A stretch of 16,668 bases of DNA from an uncultured Elusimicrobia bacterium (GCA_947168325.1 CAMVLN010000020.1:1-16668), one strand, 5' to 3'; shown: positions 1 to 8,788, counted from the first letter of the stretch. The notes: generated by a model not told the origin, from the sequence alone. Numbers and translations are program-made.

Positions 1-240
1 CCTGTTTTGTGCTTTACTAGAACTATATTGTGCTTGCCTTAAATCTTTATTACCTTTCCTACATTCCTTATTCCTCTTTATTTCTCTAATTATACTGCTA
101 ACATTTCTGTTTATTTTGCTTGCTATTTCTCTTAAACTTTTTGCTCCTACAACTTCTTTCATCATTCCTTCTCTTTCTTCTCTTCCTTCTATCTGTATCT
201 TTTTTATATCTTTTCATCCATCTATTTTATTCTTTTCCAT
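1..240 (-). mobile_element. IS30-family-like transposase, N-terminal fragment, broken
   Basis: Reading the minus strand from the ATG at 238-240 gives a frame that stays open to the window edge except for one TGA at 214-216. After the stop it carries a helix-turn-helix region typical of IS30 transposase N-termini: EEREGMM, then KSLREIASKINRN, then SIIREIKRN, then YSSSKAQ. The IS30 pattern is ER-x-I-x-x-L, S-x-R-x-IA, STISREIKRN and Y-x-A-x-x-AQ. The DDE catalytic domain would lie outside the window, so activity cannot be judged. The TGA follows DG and could have been a Trp codon; alternatively translation could start downstream. The region upstream of the ATG is open for about 48 more bases but has no obvious ribosome site. 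The family call is by motif recall only; a remnant is more likely than an active element. Confidence 0.55.
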
Positions 241-295
241 TAAGTGTTGCTTTAGTACATTGAATTCATATATAAATACATATTGAACATTTAAA

Positions 296-332
296 GATAA
301 GTTAACTTATCAAACTTTTTGCATAATATAAT
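296..332 (+). promoter_or_regulatory. Probable glyS promoter with overlapping 16-bp palindrome
   Basis: A perfect 16-bp palindrome, GATAAGTTAACTTATC, occupies 296-311. A perfect -10-like TATAAT lies at 327-332. The expected -35 position falls inside the palindrome but does not resemble TTGACA. About 57 bases separate the -10 from the glyS ATG. The arrangement is what an operator over a -35 region would look like, but it could also be a short hairpin or a leftover from the adjacent transposon end. Confidence 0.35.
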
Positions 333-389
333 ATATTTTTTGTAGAATAATAATGAGATGTTTTATGTTTTTATAAGAGGAAATAAAAA

Positions 390-2498
390 ATGATTAACGA
401 TGTTTTGTTGGAAATAGGAACAGAAGAAATACCTTCTTCATATATTGCTCCAGCACTTGAACAAATACAAATGCTTGCAAATAATATGCTTAATGAAAAA
501 AAGATTGGCTTTGGTGAAATTAAAACTTATTCTACACCAAGAAGGCTTGTTTTGATGATAACTTCTGTGGAAGATAAAAGCAAAGATACAGTTTGTGAAT
601 TTAATGGCCCATCAGAAAAAGCAGGAAAAGATGCTAATGGAAACTGGACAAAAGCAATTATTGGTTTTTCTAATAAACATCAGATTAAGCCAGAACAACT
701 GTGTATAAAAGATACTCCTAAAGGGAAATATTATACTTTTGTACAAAAAGTTAAAGGTGAAAAAGTTACAAAAATTTTTGCCAAAATGTTCCCTACAATA
801 ATTCAAAAAATATACTTCCCAAAAACTATGGTATGGGAAAGTTCAGGTTTAAAGTTTGCAAGACCTATAAGATATATAGTTGCAATGTATGGAGATAAAG
901 TAATAAAATTTTCTCTTGCTAATGGTTTAATTAAATCAGGGAATAAAACCATTGGCCTTCATACACTTACAACAAAACCTATAGTAATAAAATCAGTAGC
1001 AGCATATAAACAAACATTACAAGATAATTGTGTTTTAGTAGATCAAAAAGAAAGAAAAGAAAGAATAATTTCATCAATAAATGAAGTAGCAAACACAATT
1101 TCAGCAAAAGTAATTTTAGATGAAAGTTTAGTAAATGAAGTTAACCAGTTAGTAGAATATCCTACAGCTGTTTTATGTAGGTTTAACGAAAAATTTTTGA
1201 AACTTCCACCAGAAGTTCTTATTACTTGTCTTAAAAAGAAACAAAAATGTTTTGCACTAAAAGATAACACAGGTAAACTTATAAATTATTTTATAAATGT
1301 TAAAAATGGCAAATCAGAAAACTTGGATATTATTAGAACAGGATATGAAAAAGTTGTAGTTGCAAGACTTGAAGATTCTATGTTTTTTTATAACAACGAC
1401 ATAGCAAAGCCTTTTGAACAATCTACTGAAAGATTAAAAGGTTTAATATTTCAAAAAGAAATAGGAACAGTTTATGAAAAACTTATAAGAATAAAAACTA
1501 TTGCAAATTTTATAAATGAAGAAAACAAATTAAATATTAATAATGAAGATTTAACAAGTGTTATAGATTTATCAAAAACAGATTTAGTTAGTGAAATGGT
1601 TTTTGAATATCCAGAATTGCAAGGTATAATGGGAAGAATTTATGCAACTGTAGCAGGGGAAAAACAAGAAATTGCAAAAGCAATAGAGCAACATTATTGG
1701 CCATTGTCAGCTTCTGGACATTTACCACAATCTTTGCTAGCGATAGTTGTATCATTAGCTGACAAAATTGATACAGTAGTTGCAGATTTTTCTATAGGAC
1801 TTGAACCTTCAGGTTCGGCAGATCCTTACGGACTTAGAAGAATGTCAATAGGTGTTATTAGAATGATAAGGCAATATTTACCTGAAACAGATTTTGAAAA
1901 AATTATAGATATTGCTTTAACTTCTATGCCTGAAAAGATAAAACAACAAGAAACTTTTTCTACTACAAAACAAAGACTTATAAAGTTTTTCTGGAACAGA
2001 ATAGAAAATATTTATGAAAATGAAGGTTTTAAGTTTGATGAAGTTAAAGCTGTTATACTTCCTTCACAAAAAATAGGTTTAAAAAATTTAGGCGATATAT
2101 TAAAAAAACTTAATGCATTACAAAATTTAAGAAAAGAAAAATATTTTGAGCAAATTACAATGATATTTAAAAGAGCAAATAACATATTAAACCAAGCTAA
2201 AAAACAACAATTAAGTATTTTAGATACTGTTAATACAGATTTGTTACAAGAAGAAGCAGAACAAAATCTATATAATCAGTATGTAATTGTAGATAAACAA
2301 TTGGAAGAACTACTTTTTAAAAAAGATTATATATCAGCAATAAATAAACTTAATGATATAAAACCATATTTAGATAATTTTTTTGAAAATGTTATGGTTA
2401 TGTGCGAAGATGAAAATATTAAACTAAACAGAATATCTTTAATAAACTATATTACAACAAGATTTAATTCTTTTATAAATCTTTCATCTTTGCAATAA
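390..2498 (+). CDS. glyS: Glycyl-tRNA synthetase beta subunit
   Basis: This is the beta chain of the bacterial alpha2beta2 glycyl-tRNA synthetase, which joins glycine to tRNA-Gly in the cytoplasm; catalysis sits mainly in the alpha chain (GlyQ), and beta binds the tRNA. The family N-terminus LLEIGTEEIPSSYI is present, as is the hallmark LEPSGSADPYGLRRMSIGVI, with a helical anticodon-binding-type C-terminus. The length, 702 residues, is normal for GlyS. The ATG is preceded by AGAGGA at good spacing. It ends in TAA. Unusually, glyQ, which commonly sits directly upstream, is not in the window: the upstream neighbour is an IS30-like fragment on the other strand. Four Trp codons that I checked are all TGG. 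A tRNA-Gly lies about 3.6 kb downstream, on the other strand. Confidence 0.95.
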   Translation: MINDVLLEIGTEEIPSSYIAPALEQIQMLANNMLNEKKIGFGEIKTYSTPRRLVLMITSVEDKSKDTVCEFNGPSEKAGKDANGNWTKAIIGFSNKHQIKPEQLCIKDTPKGKYYTFVQKVKGEKVTKIFAKMFPTIIQKIYFPKTMVWESSGLKFARPIRYIVAMYGDKVIKFSLANGLIKSGNKTIGLHTLTTKPIVIKSVAAYKQTLQDNCVLVDQKERKERIISSINEVANTISAKVILDESLVNEVNQLVEYPTAVLCRFNEKFLKLPPEVLITCLKKKQKCFALKDNTGKLINYFINVKNGKSENLDIIRTGYEKVVVARLEDSMFFYNNDIAKPFEQSTERLKGLIFQKEIGTVYEKLIRIKTIANFINEENKLNINNEDLTSVIDLSKTDLVSEMVFEYPELQGIMGRIYATVAGEKQEIAKAIEQHYWPLSASGHLPQSLLAIVVSLADKIDTVVADFSIGLEPSGSADPYGLRRMSIGVIRMIRQYLPETDFEKIIDIALTSMPEKIKQQETFSTTKQRLIKFFWNRIENIYENEGFKFDEVKAVILPSQKIGLKNLGDILKKLNALQNLRKEKYFEQITMIFKRANNILNQAKKQQLSILDTVNTDLLQEEAEQNLYNQYVIVDKQLEELLFKKDYISAINKLNDIKPYLDNFFENVMVMCEDENIKLNRISLINYITTRFNSFINLSSLQ

Positions 2499-2662
2499 AA
2501 TTTTTATGTATTAAGGAAAAGAAAATATAAAATTGTCAAAATCAATTTTTAGATATAGATATAGTAGATGAAACATAAAAACAACATAATAGATAAAAAT
2601 TACTGTTTATTATTTTTATACATCTATTCATCTATACTTCTGTAAATTTGTGCCTTTATCAA

Positions 2663-4231
2663 ATGTTAAAAATTTTAAAATCAAACTTATTTTTTTTCTT
2701 GCTATTAACTTCAATAGTTTTTTCATTATACTATAAAAGTATTTTTTTTGATTTTTCTTATCATGATGATAATATAATAATAATTAACAATCTTTCTTTT
2801 TTATCAGATATAAAAAATATACCGAAGCTTTTTCAAACATCAGCTTTTTTATTTAAAGAAAATACTTATTATCGCCCAATATTAAATTTATCTTTTATGC
2901 TTGATAGTATTATTTGTAAAGGGAAACCATATTATTATCATTTTATAAATATAATTTTATTTTTGTTTGCAATTTTTTTAATGTATATTTTTTTATCAAA
3001 ATTAAATTTAAATAAAACAATTTTAAAATTTTTAATAATATTAATAGCCGTTCATCCAATATTTACATCAACAGTTGTTTGGATTCCTGCAAGAAATGAT
3101 ACATTGCTTGCTATTTTTATGTTTTTGTCTCTAATATTTTTTATTAAATACTTAAAAAATAAAACAATTATTAATCACTTTCTATATGTTTTATTTTTCT
3201 TAATTGCTTTATTTGTAAAAGAATCTGCTATATTTACCCCTGTTATATATATTTTACTTATATTTTGTTTTAATTATAAGATAAACAGTAAAGAAGTTGT
3301 TAAAAATATTTTTATTTTTATACCAATATTTGTTATTTATTTTTATCTAAGATATCTTTTTGTTTTTTCTTCTGGTATTACACAATATTTATATGATTTA
3401 CCTATTTATATAAAAAATATTATTGATGGAACAACTTTACATCTTTCAAAATTTTTTTTCCCTGATTATATACCATTGGTATTATATGAAGTAAACTTAG
3501 GTTTAAAAGAAATTTTGTTTGATATTATTTTTATATTCTTTTTGATATTTATTCTATATAAAAAACTTGTTGATACAAAAATTTTAATTTTTGGATTAGT
3601 ATGGTTTTTGATATTTATATTTCCAACATTTTTATTAAACGAATATGTTTTTTTAAATCATAGATTAATATTTCCTATAACAGGAATAATAATAATTCTA
3701 ACAACTTTTTTAGATAATCTTATCAAAAAATATTGTTCTATAAAAAAATATATTATGCCTTTATTTTTGATTGTTTTTGTTGGCTTTTATCTTATAAGTT
3801 TTAAACATGAGAACAATTATAAAAATAAGTATGTTTATTGGCCTAGAGCTTATTTGGATGCTCCAACATATCATGTAACAGCATATTATATATCACGATT
3901 ATATTTTGAAAAAGGGGATTTGAAAACAACAAAACGAATATTGTATTCTATTTTAGACAAAAATAAGGCTTATTTAGCAGATTTGGCATTAATATATTAT
4001 TATGAAGGGAATATGGAAAAAGCAGAAGAACTTTTTAAACAATCAATAAAGTTAGGTATAAATAAAGCACAATGTTATAGAAATTTAAGTGTTATTTATA
4101 GAAAAAAAGATAATATTAATAAAGCATTAGAATATGCAAAATTTGCCGTTAGCGAAGATACTTACGATGAAAGTTATAATCAATATTTAAATAAACTCAT
4201 ACAATATTCAAATGAAAAAAATAATCTTTAA
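2663..4231 (+). CDS. TMTC-like GT-C membrane glycosyltransferase with C-terminal TPRs
   Basis: A polytopic inner-membrane protein of about 522 residues with many hydrophobic segments over residues 5-385, followed by a soluble tail of about three tetratricopeptide repeats (for example EGNMEKAEELFKQSIKLG). The first periplasmic loop carries YHDDN, the place where GT-C enzymes hold a catalytic acid. Around residue 130 it has HPIFTSTVVWIPARND, resembling the HP...W/Y-I-x-R-x-D block of TMTC and bacterial TPR/GT-C proteins. By family it probably transfers a sugar from a lipid-linked donor, but donor and acceptor are unknown. A TTG at 2648 would add five residues; I prefer the ATG at 2663, though neither has a clear ribosome site. 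The 3' end overlaps comEC by 20 nt, implying coupled translation. It could also be a membrane TPR protein without transferase activity. Confidence 0.7.
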   Translation: MLKILKSNLFFFLLLTSIVFSLYYKSIFFDFSYHDDNIIIINNLSFLSDIKNIPKLFQTSAFLFKENTYYRPILNLSFMLDSIICKGKPYYYHFINIILFLFAIFLMYIFLSKLNLNKTILKFLIILIAVHPIFTSTVVWIPARNDTLLAIFMFLSLIFFIKYLKNKTIINHFLYVLFFLIALFVKESAIFTPVIYILLIFCFNYKINSKEVVKNIFIFIPIFVIYFYLRYLFVFSSGITQYLYDLPIYIKNIIDGTTLHLSKFFFPDYIPLVLYEVNLGLKEILFDIIFIFFLIFILYKKLVDTKILIFGLVWFLIFIFPTFLLNEYVFLNHRLIFPITGIIIILTTFLDNLIKKYCSIKKYIMPLFLIVFVGFYLISFKHENNYKNKYVYWPRAYLDAPTYHVTAYYISRLYFEKGDLKTTKRILYSILDKNKAYLADLALIYYYEGNMEKAEELFKQSIKLGINKAQCYRNLSVIYRKKDNINKALEYAKFAVSEDTYDESYNQYLNKLIQYSNEKNNL

Positions 4232-5864
4232 TAGACCTGTAATAACAATACTGATTTTATATATTTTTGTTATTATAATATTAAATTATTGTGGTTATTT
4301 CTTGCCTGAAAAAAATAGTTGTTTGTTGCAACAAACAAATTTAAAGCAAGTAGAACTTACAGGTAAAGTAATAACTTCACCTATACAAAAAGATGACAAA
4401 CAACAATTTATTTTAGAAGTTTATAATGTAAATAATAAACAAATAAAAAAAGAAAAAACTTTAGTGTATTTATCTATTATATACAATGTAAATTATGGCG
4501 ATATTATTTGTGGCAGTGGAAAAATAAATATTCCCCAAAAGCCAACTTTTCCATACAATTTTGATTATAATTTATATTTACAGCAAGATAATATTTATAC
4601 AATTTTTTATCAACAAAATTTTGAGTTAGTAGATAAAAAAACAAATAAAATTAAATATTGGTCAATAAAAGTAAGAGACAATATAGAAAATAAAATAGAT
4701 AAATTTTTTAAAAAGCCATATTCATCAATTATTAAATCAATGATTACAGGTAATAAATCTGTAATAAATAAAGATATTAAAGAAGATTTTATTAATACAG
4801 GACTTATTCATATATTGGTTATAAGTGGACTTCATATAGGATTTTGTACAACAATATTTATGTTTATTTATAGATTGTTTGGATTAAAATTAAACTATGT
4901 TTATATCTTAACAATTATAACTTTGTTCTTCTATGTTTTATTAACAGGGGCAACTCCTCCAACAGTAAGAGCCTTTATTATGTTTTCTTGTATCTTATTT
5001 GCACTTATGATTAATAGAGAACCTTTAATTTATAATGCATTAGCTTTATCTGCACTTATTATATTAATAATAAATCCACAAACTTTATTTACAGCAAGTT
5101 TTCAATTATCATTTTTAGCAACTTTTGGAATAATATATTTGTATCCAAAATTTAGTATTTGTTTTGGCATAAAAAATATTTATATTAAATATGTATGGAA
5201 TATAATTTGTGTTACATTGTCAGCTCAAATAGCACTTATTCCTATACTAATTTTCTATTTTGGGAAACTCTCTATAATTTCTTTTATATTAAATCTTTTA
5301 ATAGTTCCTATAATTCCTTTTCTTATTGGGCTATCTTTTATTTTTTATTTTTTTAGTTTAATTTCTGCATATTTGGCAACATTTGTTGCTTTTATACTTG
5401 TATATTTGCTGAAACTTATTTTATATATCATAAATTATACTTCAAATCTTTCTTTTTCAGTTATATATTTTGCTGTTCCTAGCATAGTAAAGATACTATT
5501 TTATTATTTTGCTATTATTGTTATGTTTGAATTTAAAAACAACAAAAAGATTATAATTGTATTATTTTGTGTAATTTGTATTATGTTTATAAATCCTTTT
5601 GAAGAAAAAACTTTTATAAAAACATTTAAAAACTCAAAGAATATTACAACTCATATAAAAAAATCAAAGAATGAAAATATTATTATTTTTAAACGATTAA
5701 AAAAAGACAAATTTTATTTTAATAATTTAGAACAATATTTATTATCTCAAGGAATATATGAAATAACTGAATTTCAAACAAATTTCAATGAAGCTATAGA
5801 CAATATGCAAAAAATTTTCAGTAAAATTACTATAAAAAATGTAAAATTAATTTCAAATAATTAA
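4212..5864 (+). CDS. comEC: ComEC/Rec2-family DNA-uptake channel, C-terminal domain eroded
   Basis: ComEC forms the inner-membrane channel that brings single-stranded DNA into naturally competent cells. Seen here: one N-terminal membrane segment, a soluble OB-fold-like region (about residues 40-140), then the multi-pass competence domain with the family signatures HILVISGLHIG (near residue 200) and TGATPPTVRAF (near 245). At 550 residues it is shorter than full ComEC (about 700-800), which ends in a metallo-beta-lactamase-like domain. The tail still resembles the start of that domain (YLLSQGI at 509-515), but where THxHxDH is expected it reads TNFNEAIDN (523-531), and it stops soon after. The putative nuclease function therefore looks lost. 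The start overlaps the upstream gene by 20 nt, and a terminator follows. A frameshifted remainder is not evident downstream. Confidence 0.85.
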   Translation: MKKIIFNRPVITILILYIFVIIILNYCGYFLPEKNSCLLQQTNLKQVELTGKVITSPIQKDDKQQFILEVYNVNNKQIKKEKTLVYLSIIYNVNYGDIICGSGKINIPQKPTFPYNFDYNLYLQQDNIYTIFYQQNFELVDKKTNKIKYWSIKVRDNIENKIDKFFKKPYSSIIKSMITGNKSVINKDIKEDFINTGLIHILVISGLHIGFCTTIFMFIYRLFGLKLNYVYILTIITLFFYVLLTGATPPTVRAFIMFSCILFALMINREPLIYNALALSALIILIINPQTLFTASFQLSFLATFGIIYLYPKFSICFGIKNIYIKYVWNIICVTLSAQIALIPILIFYFGKLSIISFILNLLIVPIIPFLIGLSFIFYFFSLISAYLATFVAFILVYLLKLILYIINYTSNLSFSVIYFAVPSIVKILFYYFAIIVMFEFKNNKKIIIVLFCVICIMFINPFEEKTFIKTFKNSKNITTHIKKSKNENIIIFKRLKKDKFYFNNLEQYLLSQGIYEITEFQTNFNEAIDNMQKIFSKITIKNVKLISNN

Positions 5865-5920
5865 ATAGTTATTTTACAGCATATTATTATTTATTATAAA
5901 AATATTGTCTTTACAATGAC

Positions 5921-5956
5921 TAAATATTAATAAAAGACTAATATTTATATTTTTTT
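5921..5956 (+). terminator. Rho-independent-type terminator after comEC
   Basis: A perfect 9-bp stem made only of A/T (TAAATATTA at 5921-5929 pairs with TAATATTTA at 5939-5947), a 9-nt loop, and a T-run at 5950-5956. It lies 57 nt past the comEC stop. The stem is weak because it has no G/C pairs, which is common in very AT-rich genomes. Confidence 0.6.
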
Positions 5957-6101
5957 ACTAGTTTAATTAATTTTTCTATAATAAATAATGGATTGTATTT
6001 TTTTTGATTTAAATTGATAGTTTAACTAGAACGATTTTTAGCTAAATAATAATTTAACTTTTTAGTAAGCTCATCAAAAGTTGATACATTATATTTTATT
6101 C
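5957..6101 (-). pseudogene. Possible decayed reading frame, origin unknown
   Basis: One minus-strand frame reads YNVSTFDELTKKLNYYLAKN, then a TAA (near 6031), then continues with LNQKKYNPLFIIEKLIKLV. The text is protein-like, and its first part is reminiscent of C-terminal ends of rve-type transposases, but I cannot assign it. It abuts the 3' end of tRNA-Gly. Chance open frames are common at this base composition, so this is weak. Confidence 0.2.
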
Positions 6102-6110
6102 ATAACTAAA

Positions 6111-6182
6111 AGCGGGCAATGGGACTTGAACCCACGACATTCTCGTTGGCAACGAGATGCTCTACCACTGAGCTATGCCCGC
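6111..6182 (-). tRNA. tRNA-Gly (anticodon GCC)
   Basis: The minus strand folds as a complete cloverleaf: a 7-bp acceptor stem (GCGGGCA with TGCCCGC), D arm GCTC...GAGC, anticodon stem TCTCG/CGAGA with loop TTGCCAA, and T arm GTGGG-TTCAAGT-CCCAT. The discriminator base is U, as expected for bacterial tRNA-Gly. CCA is not encoded. It reads GGC/GGT codons. It lies 53 nt after pgk on the same strand and may be cotranscribed with it. Confidence 0.97.
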
Positions 6183-6189
6183 AATTACA

Positions 6190-6218
6190 CCTTGTGTTAA
6201 AGAATAACTAACACAAGG
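6190..6218 (-). terminator. 10-bp hairpin between pgk and tRNA-Gly
   Basis: A perfect 10-bp inverted repeat (CCTTGTGTTA at 6190-6199, TAACACAAGG at 6209-6218) with a 9-nt loop, just past the pgk stop codon. On the minus strand no T-run follows, so it is not a classic terminator for pgk. It may protect the mRNA 3' end or mark a processing point before the tRNA. Confidence 0.45.
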
Positions 6219-6235
6219 CAGATTATATAAAATTT

Positions 6236-7483
6236 TTATTTTGTTGGCAAGGATGCTATACCAGGTAAATCTTTTCCTTCCAAAAATTCCAAAGATGCTC
6301 CACCACCTGTTGATACATGAGAAATTCTTTTATCTACACCAGCTTTTTTAACAGCAGAAACAGAATCTCCACCACCAACCACAGATATTGCCCCGTTATC
6401 TGTTGCAGTTGCAACAAGTTTAGCAATTTCTACTGTTCCTTTAGAAAATTCCGGAACTTCAAATATTCCAAGAGGTCCATTCCATACTATTGTTTTTGCA
6501 GATTTAACAATTTCTGAAAATTTTTCTATTGTTTTTGGTCCTGCATCTACTCCCATAAATCCGTCATCTATATCTAACCCTTCAGTATTTTTTACCGTTG
6601 CACCAGCTGGAACTTCTTTTTTTTCAAAATCTACTGCTGTTGCTATAACATGGTCTATAGGTAACAAGAACTTAACACCTTTATCTTTAGCTTTTTTAAG
6701 TAAACTTTTTGCTAAATCAAGTTTATCTTCTTCAACTAAAGATTTTCCAGTTTTATAACCTTCGGCTTTTAAAAATGTGTATGCCATTGCACCACCAATT
6801 ATAATGGCATCTACTTTACCTAAAAGATTTTCTATAACATTAATCTTATCTGAAACTTTTGCACCACCTAGTATTGCCAAGAAAGGTTTTACAGGAGCAT
6901 TTAAAGCATCTCCTAAAAATTTAATTTCTTTTTCTACTAAATATCCTGCAACAGATTCTTTAACAAATTTTGTTACACCAACATTTGAACAATGTGCCCT
7001 ATGAGCTGTGCCAAATGCATCATTTACAAATATTTCATTATCACAAAGAGCAGCCAACTCTTTGGCAAATTTTATTGCAGTTTCATCTTTTTCTAATTTG
7101 GTTTCTTCTTTTCTATATCTTGTATTTTGAAGCAATAGTACTTCCCCATCTTTTAAATCAGTTGCCATTTTTTTTGTAGAATCACTTGTGACTTTCGGAT
7201 CATCTGCAAATTTTACAGTTATTCCTAACCTTTCACTTAAAGCAACAGCTACTGGAGCAAGAGACAATTCAGGTAATGGTTCACCTTTTGGCTTTCCCAT
7301 ATGAGAACAAAGGATAACTTTTGCTTTTAGCTCTAATAATTTCTTTATTGTTGGAAGTGCAGCATCAATTCTTTTAAAATTTTGAATAACACCTTGTTTT
7401 AATGGAACATTAAAATCGCATCTTACTAAAACTTTTTTTCCTGCAATATTTTTTAAATCATTTACAGTTTTTTTGTTTAACAT
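6236..7483 (-). CDS. pgk: Phosphoglycerate kinase
   Basis: Cytoplasmic glycolytic enzyme that moves phosphate from 1,3-bisphosphoglycerate to ADP, giving ATP and 3-phosphoglycerate. Family signatures run in order: VLVRCDFNVPL near the N-terminus, CSHMGKPKGE, the nucleotide-side GGAKVSDKI, and the C-terminal GGGDSVSAVKKAG and STGGGASLEFLEGK. The length, 415 residues, is slightly above the usual 390-400 and complete. The ATG is preceded by AGGAG at good spacing. It lies downstream of gapA on the same strand, the enzyme for the preceding step. A terminator separates them, so pgk probably has its own promoter or depends on read-through. No convincing -35/-10 pair stood out in the 234-nt gap. Confidence 0.97.
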   Translation of the reverse strand: MLNKKTVNDLKNIAGKKVLVRCDFNVPLKQGVIQNFKRIDAALPTIKKLLELKAKVILCSHMGKPKGEPLPELSLAPVAVALSERLGITVKFADDPKVTSDSTKKMATDLKDGEVLLLQNTRYRKEETKLEKDETAIKFAKELAALCDNEIFVNDAFGTAHRAHCSNVGVTKFVKESVAGYLVEKEIKFLGDALNAPVKPFLAILGGAKVSDKINVIENLLGKVDAIIIGGAMAYTFLKAEGYKTGKSLVEEDKLDLAKSLLKKAKDKGVKFLLPIDHVIATAVDFEKKEVPAGATVKNTEGLDIDDGFMGVDAGPKTIEKFSEIVKSAKTIVWNGPLGIFEVPEFSKGTVEIAKLVATATDNGAISVVGGGDSVSAVKKAGVDKRISHVSTGGGASLEFLEGKDLPGIASLPTK

Positions 7484-7594
7484 TTTTATCTCCTATATAA
7501 AAATAAATTTTTAAATTATGATGAAATTACATGAAAGTATGTATTAAAGAAAACTACAAAACACAAACAACAATTAAGATGACCAATTTTTTAA

Positions 7595-7611
7595 AGTTTA
7601 AAATTTAAACT
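7595..7611. promoter_or_regulatory. 17-bp palindrome upstream of pgk
   Basis: AGTTTAAA and TTTAAACT flank a single A at 7603. The site sits between the gapA terminator and pgk, about 110 nt before the pgk start. It is a candidate operator; A/T richness raises the chance of coincidence. Confidence 0.25.
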
Positions 7612-7615
7612 CTAT

Positions 7616-7653
7616 TAAAAAGTCATACCACTTTAATATAAGCGGTATGACTT
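7616..7653 (-). terminator. Rho-independent terminator of gapA
   Basis: A strong stem: AAGTCATACC (7620-7629) pairs with GGTATGACTT (7644-7653), extended by three more pairs past one mismatch, with a 6-nt loop. Read on the minus strand, the hairpin runs into five T residues. It lies 65 nt after the gapA stop. Confidence 0.8.
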
Positions 7654-7717
7654 CTTTCTTTATTTCTATACTTTTATCAACTATATAACACACACCATAC
7701 ATCTTGATGATTAGAAA

Positions 7718-8788
7718 TTAGTTCAATTCTGCAAAAAACTTAATTGTTCTAACCATTTGGCTTGTGTAGCTATTTTCGTTGTCATACCAAGAAACAACTT
7801 GAACTTGATATGTATCATCATCAATTTTTGTAACCATTGTTTGGTTAGCATCAAATAGTGAACCAAATTTCATTCCAATTATATCAGATGAAACTAACTT
7901 TTCTGTTGTATAACCAAAAGATTCATTTGACTGTTTTTTCATAGCTTCATTAATACCTTCAACTGTAATATTTTTACCTTTAACTACAGCATGAAGAATA
8001 GTAGTAGAACCTGTTGCAGTTGGAACTCTTTGTGCAGCACCTATTAATTTCCCATTCAATGAAGGAATAACTAAACCAATAGCTTTTGCAGCACCTGTTG
8101 AATTAGGAACAATGTTAATTGCACCTGCTCTTGCTCTTTGAACATCTCCTTTTCTTTGTGGACCATCAAGAATCATTTGATCACCAGTATAAGCATGAAC
8201 TGTTGTCATAATCCCTGATTGAATAGGAGCATAATCATTTAAAGCTTTTGTCATAGGAGCTAAACAATTTGTTGTACAAGAAGCTGCTGATATGATTTTA
8301 TCTTCCTTTGTTAAAACTTTATGATTTACATTATAAACAATTGTTGGAAGGTCATTTCCTGCTGGAGCAGAAATAACAACTTTCTTTGCACCTGCATCAA
8401 TATGAGCTTGTGCCTTTGCTTTTGATGTATAAAAACCTGTACATTCTAATACTACATCAACTCCTAATTTTCCCCATGGTAATTCGTTTGCTTTAGGTAT
8501 TGCATAAATTGTAATTTCTTTACCATCAACTATAATTGCACCAGGAACTTTAACTGTTTTTTGATCTTCTGCAAGCACCGGTTCTTTGAAGTCAACTGTG
8601 TGGAGGTTTTCACCAATTTTGCCACAATATCCACCTTGTGCAGAATCATACTTCAACAAATGTGCCAACATTTTTGGGCTAGTTAAATCATTTATTGCTA
8701 CAACATCATAACCTTTTGCACCAAACATTTGTCTAAAAGCTAATCTTCCGATTCTACCAAAACCGTTAATTGCTACCTTAACTGCCAT
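7718..8788 (-). CDS. gapA: Glyceraldehyde-3-phosphate dehydrogenase, type I
   Basis: Glycolytic enzyme converting glyceraldehyde-3-phosphate, NAD+ and phosphate to 1,3-bisphosphoglycerate, the substrate of the neighbouring pgk. The Rossmann start VAINGFGRIGRLAFRQ, the active-site SAASCTTNCLAP (catalytic Cys near residue 170), the phosphate-binding NIVPNSTGAAKA and the C-terminal SWYDNENSY are all present. At 356 residues it is about 20 longer than many bacterial forms; the extra length seems to lie in the N-terminal half, before VDGKEI. The ATG has an excellent ribosome site, GGAGG, eight bases upstream. A promoter is visible upstream and a terminator downstream, so it can be a single-gene unit. 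Confidence 0.97.
   Translation of the reverse strand: MAVKVAINGFGRIGRLAFRQMFGAKGYDVVAINDLTSPKMLAHLLKYDSAQGGYCGKIGENLHTVDFKEPVLAEDQKTVKVPGAIIVDGKEITIYAIPKANELPWGKLGVDVVLECTGFYTSKAKAQAHIDAGAKKVVISAPAGNDLPTIVYNVNHKVLTKEDKIISAASCTTNCLAPMTKALNDYAPIQSGIMTTVHAYTGDQMILDGPQRKGDVQRARAGAINIVPNSTGAAKAIGLVIPSLNGKLIGAAQRVPTATGSTTILHAVVKGKNITVEGINEAMKKQSNESFGYTTEKLVSSDIIGMKFGSLFDANQTMVTKIDDDTYQVQVVSWYDNENSYTSQMVRTIKFFAELN

Noticed and set aside
612..1270. Minus-strand open frames inside glyS
   Set aside because: They lie antisense to a well-conserved gene, are Phe/Ser/Lys-rich composition shadows and match no family I know.
2560..2640. Hairpin as glyS terminator (TAGATGA/TCATCTA and ATAAAAAT/ATTTTTAT)
   Set aside because: The arms are short and offset with bulges, and no T-run follows; likely base-composition noise.
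6317..7179. Plus-strand open frames inside pgk
   Set aside because: Antisense shadows of a fully conserved enzyme.
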